Positions 1 to 8,366 of a DNA stretch of 64,000 bases are shown here, in pieces. The notes under the pieces are model-generated. The model was not told the DNA's origin. It did not search any database and was given only the letters and a program-made list of their open reading frames with translations. Position 1 is the first letter of the stretch. Every line of letters starts with the position of its first letter. The DNA comes from Streptomyces albicerus (lineage in GTDB: Bacteria; Actinomycetota; Actinomycetes; Streptomycetales; Streptomycetaceae): positions 124,001 to 188,000 of the forward strand of contig NZ_VWMY01000005.1 of the NCBI RefSeq assembly GCF_008905045.1, in the 5' to 3' direction. Position numbers and translations under genes: made by a program.

Positions 1-38
1 GCTCCCTGGTCCCTCGACCGTCCCTGAGGACGCCGCAG

Positions 39-587
39 TCAGCGGGGCCTGCGGGCCGGTCGCGGCGCGGTCCGGCGGTGGATGGATCCTCCCGGTGCGT
101 ACCAGCCGGCCTTCTTCCGGACAGCCGGTGACGGGTCGTTGTCACGGGCCCGGACCAGGGCGTCGGCGGCCTCCTCGTGCGTGTGCACCGAGAGTCCGAC
201 GAGTTCGGCGGCGAAGTTCCGCACATGGGCATCGGGGTCCTGGCTCAGCAACCGGATCCCCCGGGGCAGCACCACGGCCTGGTCGGGACGGCAGGAGTCG
301 CTCTTGCACCGGTCGCAGGCCAGAGCGTGGATGGCGGCCACCCGCACGCGTGGGCTGGGATCGTCGAGCATGGCGATCAGATCGCCCAGCGCCTCCGTCA
401 CGAGCAGGTGGTCCAGCAGCTTGCAGCACTGCTCCCGTACGAGATCCTGGGGGTGCGCCAGGCCTCGCCGGATGGCGGGCACGGCGTCGGATCCGAGCCG
501 CAGCAGCTCACGAAAGGCCGCGGGCCGCCGCGGCTCACTGCCCAGCGCGTGCACCAGAGCCTCTTCGCGCGTCTCCGTAGCCGGCAT
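39..587 (-). CDS. HEAT-repeat domain protein
   Basis: A 182-residue soluble protein made of HEAT-like helical pairs (for example around residues 22-60, 60-92 and 105-145, with the pattern LxxDPxxxVRxxA), a scaffold for protein-protein contacts. Between repeats 2 and 3 there is a cysteine cluster CDRCKSDSC (about residues 91-99) that could bind a metal. The C-terminus is basic and proline/arginine rich. ATG start; the gene stands alone in opposite orientation to the VOC gene further right. No enzymatic motif is visible. The family assignment rests on the repeat pattern only; the partner is unknown. Confidence 0.75.
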   Translation of the reverse strand: MPATETREEALVHALGSEPRRPAAFRELLRLGSDAVPAIRRGLAHPQDLVREQCCKLLDHLLVTEALGDLIAMLDDPSPRVRVAAIHALACDRCKSDSCRPDQAVVLPRGIRLLSQDPDAHVRNFAAELVGLSVHTHEEAADALVRARDNDPSPAVRKKAGWYAPGGSIHRRTAPRPARRPR

Positions 588-665
588 GACGCCTCCTCGT
601 CTGCGTTCCTCGACGAGTCTGCGCGCGCCTTTTCAGCGCCTGCAACGCATTTTGTCCCCGGCCGA

Positions 666-878
666 TCACTTGCCGCTGTCCTCCGCGAGCGTGTGCGCGA
701 CGAGGGCGTTGGCATGGCCGTGCCCGAGGCCGTGCTCGGCCTTGAGCCAGGACACGAGCTCCATGTGCCTGGTGAGGGGCGAGGAGCGGATGAGGTCCTT
801 CCACTCGGCTATGGGACGGCCGTACTTCTTCTCGATCGAGGGAAAGTAGCTCGCGGGCCCCTTCACGGTCTCACTCAT
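666..878 (-). CDS. DUF4287 domain-containing small protein
   Basis: The 70-residue product matches the DUF4287 pattern: a start like MSETVKGPASYFPSIEKKYG, then a WKDLI helix and an LKAEHGLGHGHANALVAH helix. An upstream in-frame extension to 1067 exists but is rich in residues typical of non-coding frames, so the ATG at 878 is preferred. In actinobacteria this small domain occurs alone or fused to DUF5655. Its function is unknown; it may bind nucleic acid or protein. It runs divergently from the VOC gene at 1066. Confidence 0.8.
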   Translation of the reverse strand: MSETVKGPASYFPSIEKKYGRPIAEWKDLIRSSPLTRHMELVSWLKAEHGLGHGHANALVAHTLAEDSGK

Positions 879-1065
879 GGCGGCATCCCATCTTCTGGTC
901 TTCTGCTCCGGGCGGTGTCGCGGTCTTTGACCGGCGGAGGAGCGGAACATCATCGACGTACGAAAGTGAACTGCGTCACTTGTCTCGTCGCATTCGCCGC
1001 GCGCGTCGGCCGACGGCTGGCTAGCGTGAAAGGCCAGAGCCTTCAAAGACGAGGGAGTCAGAGCC

Positions 1066-1863
1066 ATGGCCGTACAACCTGAGGGAACGCCGTGCTGGGC
1101 CGACGCGATGTTCAGCGATCTCGAAGGTGCGAAGAGCTTCTACGGTGACGTGCTGGGGTGGACATTCGCCGAGGCGTCGACGGAGTTCGGGAACTACACG
1201 GAGGCGTACGCGAACGGCAAGGCGGTGGCCGCCGTCGTACCGCCGATGCCCGGTGCGGAGGACCAGTCGGCCTGGTGCCTGTACTTCGCGTCGCCGGACG
1301 CCGCCGCCACCGCCAAGAAGATCCGTGACAACGGCGGCGAAGTCCTGATGGAGCCGATGAAGATCGGCGACTTCGGCACCATGCTGCTGGCCCGCGAACC
1401 CAGCGGCGCCGTCTTCGGCGTGTGGCAGGCGGGCGGCCACGAGGGCTTCGAGGTGACGGCCGTGCCCGGGGCGTACTGCTGGGCGGAGGTCTTCACCAGG
1501 GAGCCGGAGAAGGCCGATACGTTCTTCTCGGCCGTCTTCCCCTACCGGATGCAGCAAATGCAGGACGACGCAATCGACTTCAGGCTCTTCAACCTCGGCG
1601 AGGAGACGGTCCTGGGTCGCATGAAGATGACGGACGAGTTCCCGCCCGAAGTGCCGTCCTACATCAACGTCTACTTCACGGTCGACGACTGCGACGCGGC
1701 CGTGGCGAAGGCGACCGAACGCGGCGCGATCCTTCGGTTCGGCCCGATGACCAGCCCCTTCGGCCGGTTCGCGGCCCTCAGCGACCCCCAGGGCGCGTTG
1801 TTCTCCCTGATCGACGTCACCACGACCGAGGGCGAGATGCCGAAGGCGCTCGACGTGACCTGA
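1066..1863 (+). CDS. Two-module VOC (glyoxalase/bleomycin-resistance fold) protein
   Basis: A 265-residue protein with two VOC half-modules. The first starts at about residue 9 (CWADAMFSDLEGAKSFYGDVLGWTF); the second at about 137 (YCWAEVFTREPEKADTFFSAVF), each ending in a beta-strand signature such as DPQGALFSL. Streptomyces encode many such proteins, some called hydroxylases, most uncharacterised. ATG start; a purine-rich stretch (GAGGGAGTCAGAGCC) precedes it. No operon partner. The metal ligands cannot be assigned with certainty, so the substrate is unknown. Confidence 0.8.
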   Translation: MAVQPEGTPCWADAMFSDLEGAKSFYGDVLGWTFAEASTEFGNYTEAYANGKAVAAVVPPMPGAEDQSAWCLYFASPDAAATAKKIRDNGGEVLMEPMKIGDFGTMLLAREPSGAVFGVWQAGGHEGFEVTAVPGAYCWAEVFTREPEKADTFFSAVFPYRMQQMQDDAIDFRLFNLGEETVLGRMKMTDEFPPEVPSYINVYFTVDDCDAAVAKATERGAILRFGPMTSPFGRFAALSDPQGALFSLIDVTTTEGEMPKALDVT

Positions 1864-1935
1864 GTACGGACAGCAGCCGTCGGAGCGCGCGGAGCGGACG
1901 GAACGCCGGCCCCGCGCGGCTGACGGCCTGCCGAG

Positions 1936-2745
1936 TTACGGCTTGCGGCCCACTGCGCCGTAGGCGTCGACCACCGAACCGGCGGAGTCCGGACGCCACT
2001 GGGTGACCTGCACGACGCCCGGATCGACCAGATCCAGCCCCTCGAAGAACCCGGCGATCTCCTCGATGCCGCGTACGTAGTACGGGACGGCACCACTGGA
2101 GTTGTACGCCTCCGAGGCCGCGATCATGCCCTCGCTGGTGGCGGTGCTGTCGCTGATCACCAGGTAACTGCCGGACGGCAGACCGGACATGAGGCGCGAG
2201 ACCAGGTCGCGGGCCTGGTCGTAGTCGGCGACATGACCGAGCGTGTTGAGGATCATCAGGGCGACGGGCCGGGAGAGGTCCAACGTGTGCCCGGCGGCCT
2301 TGAGGACGGCCTCGGGTTCGTACAGGTTGGCGTCGAGGTACGCCGTCTCGCCCTCGGGCGTGCTGGTGAGCAGGGCGCGGGCGTGCGCGAGGACCAGCGG
2401 GTCGTTGTCGACGTACACGATGCGGGCGTCCGGTGCCACGCGCTGGGCGACCTCGTGCGTGTTGTCGGCGGTCGGCAGGCCGGTGCCGATGTCGAGGAAC
2501 TGCCGGATGCCCTGTTCGCCCGCAAGGTGCCGGACCGCGCGTCCGAGGAAGTGACGGCTCGTGCGCGCCACATCGACCAGGCCGGGGAAGATCTCCTTGA
2601 TGTGGTCCCCGATCTCGCGGTCCACCTCGTAGTGGTCCTTGCCGCCCACGAAGTAGTTCCAGAAACGCGCGGAGTGCGGCTTGTCCGTGTCGATCCGGGC
2701 CCGTATCTCGGCAGCAGCGGCGAGTTGGGATTCCTGGTCTGTCAC
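1936..2745 (-). CDS. SAM-dependent methyltransferase, DUF574 family (Methyltransf_19)
   Basis: The 269-residue product has the family hallmarks: an N-terminal RIDTDKPHSARFWNYFVGGKDHY, motif I FLDIGTGLPT, then VYVDNDPLVLAHARALL, and a C-terminal FFEGLDLVDPGVV segment. These proteins are expanded in Streptomyces, and the methyl acceptor is generally unknown. GTG at 2745 is chosen because AGGAGG lies 8 bases upstream; an in-frame ATG at 2913 would add 56 arginine-rich residues and overlap the next gene's leader. It is divergent from the acetyltransferase at 2912. Confidence 0.85.
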   Translation of the reverse strand: MTDQESQLAAAAEIRARIDTDKPHSARFWNYFVGGKDHYEVDREIGDHIKEIFPGLVDVARTSRHFLGRAVRHLAGEQGIRQFLDIGTGLPTADNTHEVAQRVAPDARIVYVDNDPLVLAHARALLTSTPEGETAYLDANLYEPEAVLKAAGHTLDLSRPVALMILNTLGHVADYDQARDLVSRLMSGLPSGSYLVISDSTATSEGMIAASEAYNSSGAVPYYVRGIEEIAGFFEGLDLVDPGVVQVTQWRPDSAGSVVDAYGAVGRKP

Positions 2746-2911
2746 GAGAGCGCCTCCTGCGGATCGTTGTTCGGCAATCGAACGCCAACCTAGTCGAACG
2801 ATCTGCCCGCGCGCCCGTGACCTGAGGGGCAAGTCGGGCGCACGGTACGGGTTCTGGCCACGGCGGGATAGTCTCGTGCCCGGCTCAGCGGGATGGCGTC
2901 CAGGAGGAGAC

Positions 2912-3220
2912 ATGGCGATCGAGGTGAGCGACGCACCCGAGGCGCGCCGCTACGAGGCGCGGATCGACGGAGCGTCCACGGTCGCCGGTTTCGCGGACTA
3001 CATCCGCACGGCGGAACTGATCGCGTTCGTCCACACCGAGGTGAGCCCGGAGTTCGAGGGCAAGGGCGTCGGGTCCGCGCTGGTCCGCGTCTCCCTGGAC
3101 GAGGCGCGCGAGGCGGGACTGCGGGTGCTCCCTACGTGCTCCTTCTACGCAGGCTGGATCGCCCGCCATCCCGAGTACGGAGACCTGCTGTACCAGGCGC
3201 GCAGCCAGGTCAGCGACTGA
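2912..3220 (+). CDS. GNAT-family N-acetyltransferase, short YidJ/YjdJ type
   Basis: A 102-residue single-domain protein. It has the acetyl-CoA binding pattern of the small N-acetyltransferase class: TEVSPEFEGKGVGSALVRVSLDEAREAGL followed by LPTCSFYAGWIARHPEY. A preceding segment, YIRTAELIAFVHTEV, forms the beta strands. The ATG at 2912 has AGGAGGA five bases upstream, and a longer in-frame start overlaps the divergent methyltransferase. Substrate unknown; this class is often proposed to acetylate small molecules or protein side chains. Confidence 0.85.
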   Translation: MAIEVSDAPEARRYEARIDGASTVAGFADYIRTAELIAFVHTEVSPEFEGKGVGSALVRVSLDEAREAGLRVLPTCSFYAGWIARHPEYGDLLYQARSQVSD

Positions 3221-3319
3221 ACCCGCCGGGCGGGGCAGCCGGCCGACGGGCCCGCTGTCCGTGGTGGGTTGACTCAAGGCCTGCGGTGGTGTTCGGCAGA
3301 AGACGCTCGCGGGGCGTCC

Positions 3320-4027
3320 TCAGCCCAGGATGTGCCGGAGGTAGGCGTGCGGGTCGGCGAGGTAGCGGCGCCAGTGGTCGACCAGGGCCAGCTCCTGCCA
3401 GGCCACCCGGCGCAGGCCGTGGTCGCCGACCTCGATGATGTCCGCGCCCGGCAGCGCGGTCAGCAGGGGAGAGTGGGTGGCGCAGATGACCTGGGCGCCC
3501 TGCTTCGCCAACTGGTCGAGATGGCCGAGCAGTTCGAGACAGGAGGCGAACGAGAGTGCCGCCTCCGGCTCGTCCAGCACATACAGCCCGGGCTGGAGGA
3601 ACTTCCCTCGGAACGCGGCGAGAAAGCCCTCGCCATGACTGACCGAATGAGGCGCGAGCCCTTCCCGGTCCAGCGCGTCGAACGCCGTCTCCGCCCGCAG
3701 GAAGAACCCCTTGCGGGCCGACCAACTGCCGAGCATGCGCCGCCCGCGCTCCGCCGCGTCGAAACGGATCCGCTCGCCAAGCACCGACTTGGCGCGGGGG
3801 CTCGCGTACCGCCAGTCGTGCGAGCCGCCCCAGGAGTCGAGACCGAACCCCTCCGCGAGCGCCTCGACCAGTGTCGACTTGCCCGAACCGTTCTCACCGA
3901 CGATGAAGGTCACCGGTGCGGAGAACCGCACCCCGTCCGCCAACAGCCCGCGCACACAGGGCACGGACCAGGGCCACTCACTCTCGTCGTACGAAGCCAC
4001 GTGTGCGTACGCGCGTTCGATGATCAC
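3320..4027 (-). CDS. AAA-type ATPase (ABC/SMC-like, YggX/RecF-like fold)
   Basis: A 235-residue stand-alone ATPase domain. Visible motifs: Walker A GENGSGKST at residues 44-52, Walker B LYVLDEPEA at about 148-156, and an H-loop ATHSP at about 183-187. The order and the DEPEA motif match the stand-alone AAA_21/AAA_23 ATPases rather than transporter subunits; there are no membrane genes beside it. Cytoplasmic. The nucleic-acid or protein partner is not encoded next door, so its role is open. Confidence 0.85.
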   Translation of the reverse strand: MIIERAYAHVASYDESEWPWSVPCVRGLLADGVRFSAPVTFIVGENGSGKSTLVEALAEGFGLDSWGGSHDWRYASPRAKSVLGERIRFDAAERGRRMLGSWSARKGFFLRAETAFDALDREGLAPHSVSHGEGFLAAFRGKFLQPGLYVLDEPEAALSFASCLELLGHLDQLAKQGAQVICATHSPLLTALPGADIIEVGDHGLRRVAWQELALVDHWRRYLADPHAYLRHILG

Positions 4028-4109
4028 GGGTCGAGTCTTCCACAGGGTGGCTTCGACGCCGGGGCCGTTGTCGCTTCGTGGAGCTCAGGAACGCGGGCCG
4101 CGGGCCTGC

Positions 4110-4490
4110 TCAGGCACGTTCTGTATTCTTTTCCTTGATGCGTGCCGCTTCCTTGCGGACCTCGGCCTGGGTGGCGCGTTCCTTCCGCAGCCACGCGGGA
4201 AGCTCCTGCTTCAACGCCTCGATCTGCTCCGTGGTGAGCGGGTCCGTGACTCCGCCGCGCGCGAGCCCCGCGATGGAGACGCCCAGCTTCGCCGCGACCA
4301 CCGGCCGGGGGTGCGGGCCGTTGAGTCGCAGCTCCCGCAGCCACTCCGGCGGGTCGGCCTGCAGCGCGTTCAGCTCGGCGCGTGAGACGACGCCCTCCTG
4401 GAACTCGGCGGGGGTGGCCTCGAGGTACACACCCAGCTTCTTCGCCGCGGTGGCGGGCTTCATTGTCTGGGTGTTCTGGTGCGACGTCAT
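4110..4490 (-). CDS. DUF5997 family protein
   Basis: A 126-residue protein with the DUF5997 pattern: KPATAAKKLGVYLEATPAEF near the start, PPEWLRELRLNGPHPRPVVAAKLGVS in the middle and LPAWLRKERATQAEV near the end. The stretch PVVAAKLGVSIAGLARGG resembles a helix-turn-helix. It is divergent from a LysR effector domain that has no DNA-binding domain, and as far as I recall that pairing is conserved in Streptomyces. ATG at 4490; an ATG 27 bases further in is possible. A split regulator formed by the two proteins is my inference. Confidence 0.8.
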   Translation of the reverse strand: MTSHQNTQTMKPATAAKKLGVYLEATPAEFQEGVVSRAELNALQADPPEWLRELRLNGPHPRPVVAAKLGVSIAGLARGGVTDPLTTEQIEALKQELPAWLRKERATQAEVRKEAARIKEKNTERA

Positions 4491-4520
4491 GCTGTCAAGG
4501 GTATCGAGCATGTGAACTAC

Positions 4521-4572
4521 CGCTGACCACGACCGCTGACCACGACCGCTGAGCACCGCCGTCGACCACGAC
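4521..4572. repeat. 13-bp imperfect tandem repeat, four copies, in a divergent promoter region
   Basis: Copies start at 4521, 4534, 4547 and 4560. The first two are identical (CGCTGACCACGAC), and the other two differ at two or three positions. The array fills most of the 97-base gap between the DUF5997 gene and the LysR-domain gene, so it lies where operators would be expected. Confidence 0.8.
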
Positions 4573-4587
4573 CGGTAACCTGGCCAG

Positions 4588-5349
4588 GTGACAGGCTCGG
4601 AAGATTCCCCTTCGTTCCGGCTCGCGTATGTCCCGGGAGTGACGCCCAGCAAGTGGGTGCGGATCTGGAACGAGCGGCTGCCCGACGTCCCCCTGACCCT
4701 CCATGCGGTGTCCGCCGCCGAGGCCTTCGACGTGCTGCGGGGCGGCGACGCCGACGCCGGTTTCGTACGGCTGCCGGTCGACCGTACGGACCTCAGCGCG
4801 ATCCCCCTCTACACCGAGACGACCGTGGTCGTGGTCCCGAACGACCACGTCGTGGCGGCGGTCGACGAGGTGACCGCCGAAGATCTGGCGGACGACATCG
4901 TGCTGCACCCCCTCGACGACACCCTCGACTGGGAGCTCCTGCCGGGCCGCCCCGCGATCGAGCGGCCCGCGACGACGGCCGACGCGATCGAGCTGGTGGC
5001 GGCGGGGGTGGGGCTGCTCGTCGTCCCCCAGTCACTCGCGCGCCTCCACCACCGCAAGGACCTCACGTACCGGACGGTCACCGACGCCCCCGAGTCGCGC
5101 GTCGCCCTGTCCTGGCCGGAGGACAGGACGACGGATCTGGTGGAGGACTTAATCGGTATCGTCCGCGGCCGGACCGTCAACAGCTCACGGGGCCGCTCTC
5201 CGTCCCCGGCCCAGCCGAAGAGCAAACGCCCCGACAAAGGCACCACGCCTCGGAAGCCCGCCACCGGAAAGGCAACCGGCAAGAGCCCCCGGGGCGGCTC
5301 CGGCGGCCCCAAGGGAGCCAAGCGCGGCAAACCTCGCCGCCGCTCGTAG
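4588..5349 (+). CDS. LysR-type substrate-binding-domain protein without HTH, basic C-terminal tail
   Basis: The 253-residue product aligns in layout with the effector-binding half of LysR regulators. SFRLAYVPGVTPSKW opens the first subdomain, ALPL-like strands (TETTVVVVPNDHVVA) follow, and ELVAAGVGLLVVPQSLARL closes the second. The usual 60-residue N-terminal winged helix is absent. Instead, residues about 198-253 are a lysine/arginine/serine/proline-rich tail (KRPDKGTTPRKPATGKATGK) that could contact DNA or RNA. GTG start, divergent from DUF5997. Probably a ligand sensor; ligand unknown. Confidence 0.8.
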   Translation: MTGSEDSPSFRLAYVPGVTPSKWVRIWNERLPDVPLTLHAVSAAEAFDVLRGGDADAGFVRLPVDRTDLSAIPLYTETTVVVVPNDHVVAAVDEVTAEDLADDIVLHPLDDTLDWELLPGRPAIERPATTADAIELVAAGVGLLVVPQSLARLHHRKDLTYRTVTDAPESRVALSWPEDRTTDLVEDLIGIVRGRTVNSSRGRSPSPAQPKSKRPDKGTTPRKPATGKATGKSPRGGSGGPKGAKRGKPRRRS

Positions 5350-5436
5350 CCGCCTGCGCCGACCTGGTGGTGGGTGTGGCGGCTGAGCAGTGCGGCCGGG
5401 CGGGCCCAGGACGGTGCAGGCAGCGGGCCGCCCCCG

Positions 5437-6657
5437 TCACGAGCCGGCGGCGGCCTCCGGGCGGGGGAGCCGATAGGGCTTCACCGCCCGGCGCGCGATC
5501 GCGAACCGATGCGTCTCCGACGGACCGTCGTAGATCCGGAACGGCCGCACCTCCCTGAGCAGGCGCGCCAGTGGCGCGTCGGTGGCTGAAATGCCGAGGG
5601 CTCCGCAGATCTGCACCGCCCGGTCGACCACCCGGTTCACCGCCTCCGCCACGAAGGTCTTGGACACCGACGTGAGCTGCGAGGCGGCGGCCGAGCCGGT
5701 GTCCAGTTCCCAGGCGGTGCGCAGGATCAGGGCGCGGCTCGCCTCGATGTCGATCTCGGAGTCGGCCAGCATCTGCTGCACCATGCCGAGGTCTCCCAGG
5801 ACCGAGCCGAACGCCCTCCGGCTGCCCGCCCGCTCCAGTGCGACGTCCTGGGCGCGACGGGCGGCCCCCAGCCAGCGCATGCAGTGGGTCATCCGGGCGG
5901 GGCCCAGCCGGACCTGGGCGTTCTCGAAGCCGCGGTCCACGGCACCGAGCACCCGGTCCTCGCCCACCACGCACTCCTCGAAGGCGAGTTCGCTGTGTCC
6001 GGCGAAGAGCCCCTCGTCCAGGGTCTCGATGTCCCGGACGACACGCATGCCCGGGGTGCCGGCGTCGACCAGGAACATGGTCGCGCCGCCAGGGTCGCCG
6101 GGGCTGCCGGAAGTGCGGGCCATGACGATCGCGAAGGCGGCGCCATGGGCTCCGCTGATGAACCACTTGCGCCCGTCGATGCGCCATCCGCCGGGGACCC
6201 GGGTCGCGGTGGTCCGCAGGGAGCGGGGGTCGGCGCCTGCTCCCGGAGCCGGTTCGGTCATCGCGAAGCAGGACCGCACCTCGCCGGCGGCGAGCGGCCC
6301 AAGGAAGCGGGCCTGCTGCTCCTCCGTGGCCACCTTCTCCAGCAGATGCATGTTGCCCTCGTCCGGGGCGGCGCAGTTCAGCGCAAGCGGGCCCAGCAGC
6401 GAGTACCCGGCGGCCTCGAACACCACCGCCTGACCGCGCAGGTCGAGCCCGTGCCCGCCCCACCGCGTCGGCACATGCGGCGCGAACACACCTGCCTCAC
6501 GGGCACCTTTCTGCAGAGTTTCGCGCAGGCTCTCCGGAGCGTCGTGCACGGACCCGCCGCACTCGCGCTCGGCCGGGATGACCACCTCGCGTACGAACTC
6601 CGCGGTGGCCGCGGCGAGTCGGGCGACAGGCGGATCGACATCGAACTGGATGGGCAC
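5437..6657 (-). CDS. Acyl-CoA dehydrogenase
   Basis: A 406-residue flavoprotein of normal family length. It has the N-terminal helical domain, CFAMTEPAPGAGADP (FAD/substrate strand, about residues 131-145), RKWFISGA, and a C-terminal helical part ending VRPFRIYDGPSETHRFAIARRAVK. In that part IYDGPSETHR is the FAD-contact motif near the end. It would introduce a 2,3-double bond into an acyl-CoA. Divergent from the crotonase gene at 6817, so the two probably share a control region. First gene of the catabolic island. Confidence 0.9.
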   Translation of the reverse strand: MPIQFDVDPPVARLAAATAEFVREVVIPAERECGGSVHDAPESLRETLQKGAREAGVFAPHVPTRWGGHGLDLRGQAVVFEAAGYSLLGPLALNCAAPDEGNMHLLEKVATEEQQARFLGPLAAGEVRSCFAMTEPAPGAGADPRSLRTTATRVPGGWRIDGRKWFISGAHGAAFAIVMARTSGSPGDPGGATMFLVDAGTPGMRVVRDIETLDEGLFAGHSELAFEECVVGEDRVLGAVDRGFENAQVRLGPARMTHCMRWLGAARRAQDVALERAGSRRAFGSVLGDLGMVQQMLADSEIDIEASRALILRTAWELDTGSAAASQLTSVSKTFVAEAVNRVVDRAVQICGALGISATDAPLARLLREVRPFRIYDGPSETHRFAIARRAVKPYRLPRPEAAAGS

Positions 6658-6816
6658 GGTTCCTCCCGCCGAAGGGCTCCGGGCATCGGCGCCCGTCGCG
6701 TCCTAGAAACTGTACAACGTCTTCAGTATCTTGCTGAGTGGCGCTTCACGCTGAAGGGCGCTTGAACCGAGGAGCACTCGACACCGAGCGGCCCTCGGCG
6801 ACGGAAGAAGATCCCT

Positions 6817-7641
6817 ATGAGCACCCAGCCGGTCCGAGTCGTCCGCCACCCCGACGGAGTCGTCGAGTTGCGGCTGGAGGATCCCGGACGGAGCAACGCC
6901 CTGGACCTCCCGACGGCCGAGGCGCTGCGCGACGCGACCGCCGAGGTGGCCGCCGATCCGGGCGGCGGGGTCCTGCTCCGGGCGGCCGGCGCCAACTTCT
7001 GCGTGGGCGGTGATCTGCGCGCTTTCGCCGGCCGAGGTGAGGAGACAAGCGCCTATGTGCACGCCGTGGCAACCGCGGCGCACGCGGCGGTGCTGGCCCT
7101 GTACGGGCTGCCCGTGCCCGTGGTGACCGCCGTGCGCGGCGCGGCAGCGGGCGGCGGGATCGGGCTCGCGCTGGTCGGCGACATCGTCCTGGCCGCACGG
7201 TCGGCGCGTTTTCGCCTGGCCTACACGGCGATGGGGCTCACCCCGGACTGCGGGGCCACCTGGCTCCTGCCACGCCTGGTGGGCCCCCGTCTGGCGACGG
7301 ACCTGGTGCTCACCAACCGGGTCCTCACGGGCGACGACGCCGAGCGGTTCGGCCTGGTCTCCCGGACTGTCGAGGACGACGAAGTGGACGAGGCCGCGTA
7401 CCGGACCTCCGCCGAACTGGCAGGCGGGGCAGGCGAGGCGCTGCGCGCCGCGAAGCGCCTGCTGCGTGACGGCGCCGGGGCGGGGCTGAGCCGTCACCTC
7501 GCCGAGGAGGCGCGGCTGATCGCCGGCCTGGCGGGGAGCGGCGAGGCGCAGGCGCGGATGACGTCGTTCCTGGCCCCACGGGTGCGTGCCGGGGTGGGCG
7601 GCGGCGCATCCACGCCAAGCAGTCCGGAAAGTGTTTCTTGA
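6817..7641 (+). CDS. Enoyl-CoA hydratase/isomerase, PaaG-like crotonase
   Basis: A 274-residue crotonase. The oxyanion-hole segments are GANFCVGGDLRAF (about residues 58-70) and AAAGGGIGLALVGD (about 108-121). The third signature, GLTPDCGATWLLPRLVG, has Asp where many hydratases carry small residues and resembles the PDAGG motif of PaaG-type isomerases, so isomerisation or ring-related chemistry is possible besides simple hydration. ATG start. It lies between the divergent acyl-CoA dehydrogenase and the downstream PEP-enzyme operon. Confidence 0.88.
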   Translation: MSTQPVRVVRHPDGVVELRLEDPGRSNALDLPTAEALRDATAEVAADPGGGVLLRAAGANFCVGGDLRAFAGRGEETSAYVHAVATAAHAAVLALYGLPVPVVTAVRGAAAGGGIGLALVGDIVLAARSARFRLAYTAMGLTPDCGATWLLPRLVGPRLATDLVLTNRVLTGDDAERFGLVSRTVEDDEVDEAAYRTSAELAGGAGEALRAAKRLLRDGAGAGLSRHLAEEARLIAGLAGSGEAQARMTSFLAPRVRAGVGGGASTPSSPESVS

Positions 7642-7727
7642 TTACCTCTTCACTAACCAAGCCGCCTGAGCGTAACCTCCGGGCAACACAGAACTGATGA
7701 ACCGGGCGACAGCACCGGGGAAAAGGT

Positions 7728-8366
7728 GTGGCGATGCAATCTGCTGCCGTGGGCCGTACGGACGCTCTCGACGAGACCCTCACCGAAGCGGTTGTCGACC
7801 TCGTTCTGCGTGGGATGTGGCGCGGCAGGCCCGAGGCCGACCACCGGCCCCTGGTCGACGCCGGGCTGGCCATGGTGAAGGGCCCGATGGTGCTGCCGAC
7901 CGAGCGCGCCAAGGCGGCCGCCGCGCAGCTCCTGCGGATCTCCGCGGGTTCTGAGCAGGAGCAGCGGATCACCGCGGCCTACGAGGCCTTCCTGCCGGTC
8001 AACAGGAAGATCCGTGAGGTGTGCACGGCGTGGCAGTGCCGCCCCGACGGCACCGCCAACGACCACACCGACAGCGTCTACGACGCCGAGGTGCGCGAGT
8101 CGCTGGAGGACGTGCACGAGGCCATCCAGCCCGTGCTGCGCAGGCTCGAACCAGTGCTCGCGGGCAGTGGGCGATACATCACGGCCCTGGACGAGGCCCT
8201 CGACCGCTTTGACGACGGCGCGGTGCAGTGGCTGGCCTCGCCGCTGTGCGACTCGTACCACACGGTGTGGATGCGGCTGCACCAGGAGCTGCTGCTCGTG
8301 CTGGGCATCAGCCGGGCGCAGGACGAGGCACTCGAAGAGGAACTGGTCCGAAGGAGCCGGGGTTGA
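7728..8366 (+). CDS. Conserved hypothetical protein coupled to a PPDK-like enzyme
   Basis: A 212-residue, largely helical soluble protein with no signal peptide. I do not recognise a domain. It has conserved-looking acidic and aromatic segments (TEAVVDLVLRGMWRGR, DEALDRFDDGAVQWL, MRLHQELLLVLG). GTG start after GGGGAAAAGG; an ATG two codons later is equally possible. Its stop codon overlaps the TTG start of the PPDK-like gene (TTGA), so the two are translationally coupled and likely form a functional pair. First gene of a six-gene operon running to 14419. Confidence 0.75.
   Translation: MAMQSAAVGRTDALDETLTEAVVDLVLRGMWRGRPEADHRPLVDAGLAMVKGPMVLPTERAKAAAAQLLRISAGSEQEQRITAAYEAFLPVNRKIREVCTAWQCRPDGTANDHTDSVYDAEVRESLEDVHEAIQPVLRRLEPVLAGSGRYITALDEALDRFDDGAVQWLASPLCDSYHTVWMRLHQELLLVLGISRAQDEALEEELVRRSRG

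Noticed and set aside
82..849. Long plus-strand reading frame across the HEAT and DUF4287 genes
   Set aside because: It is a GC-bias shadow: rich in Arg/Ser/Ala, no domain, and both genes on the other strand have recognisable proteins.
8228..8362. Extension of the PPDK-like gene to an ATG at 8228
   Set aside because: It would overlap the preceding gene over 135 bases and add low-complexity Ala/Arg-rich residues. A TTG with a good ribosome-binding site is better.
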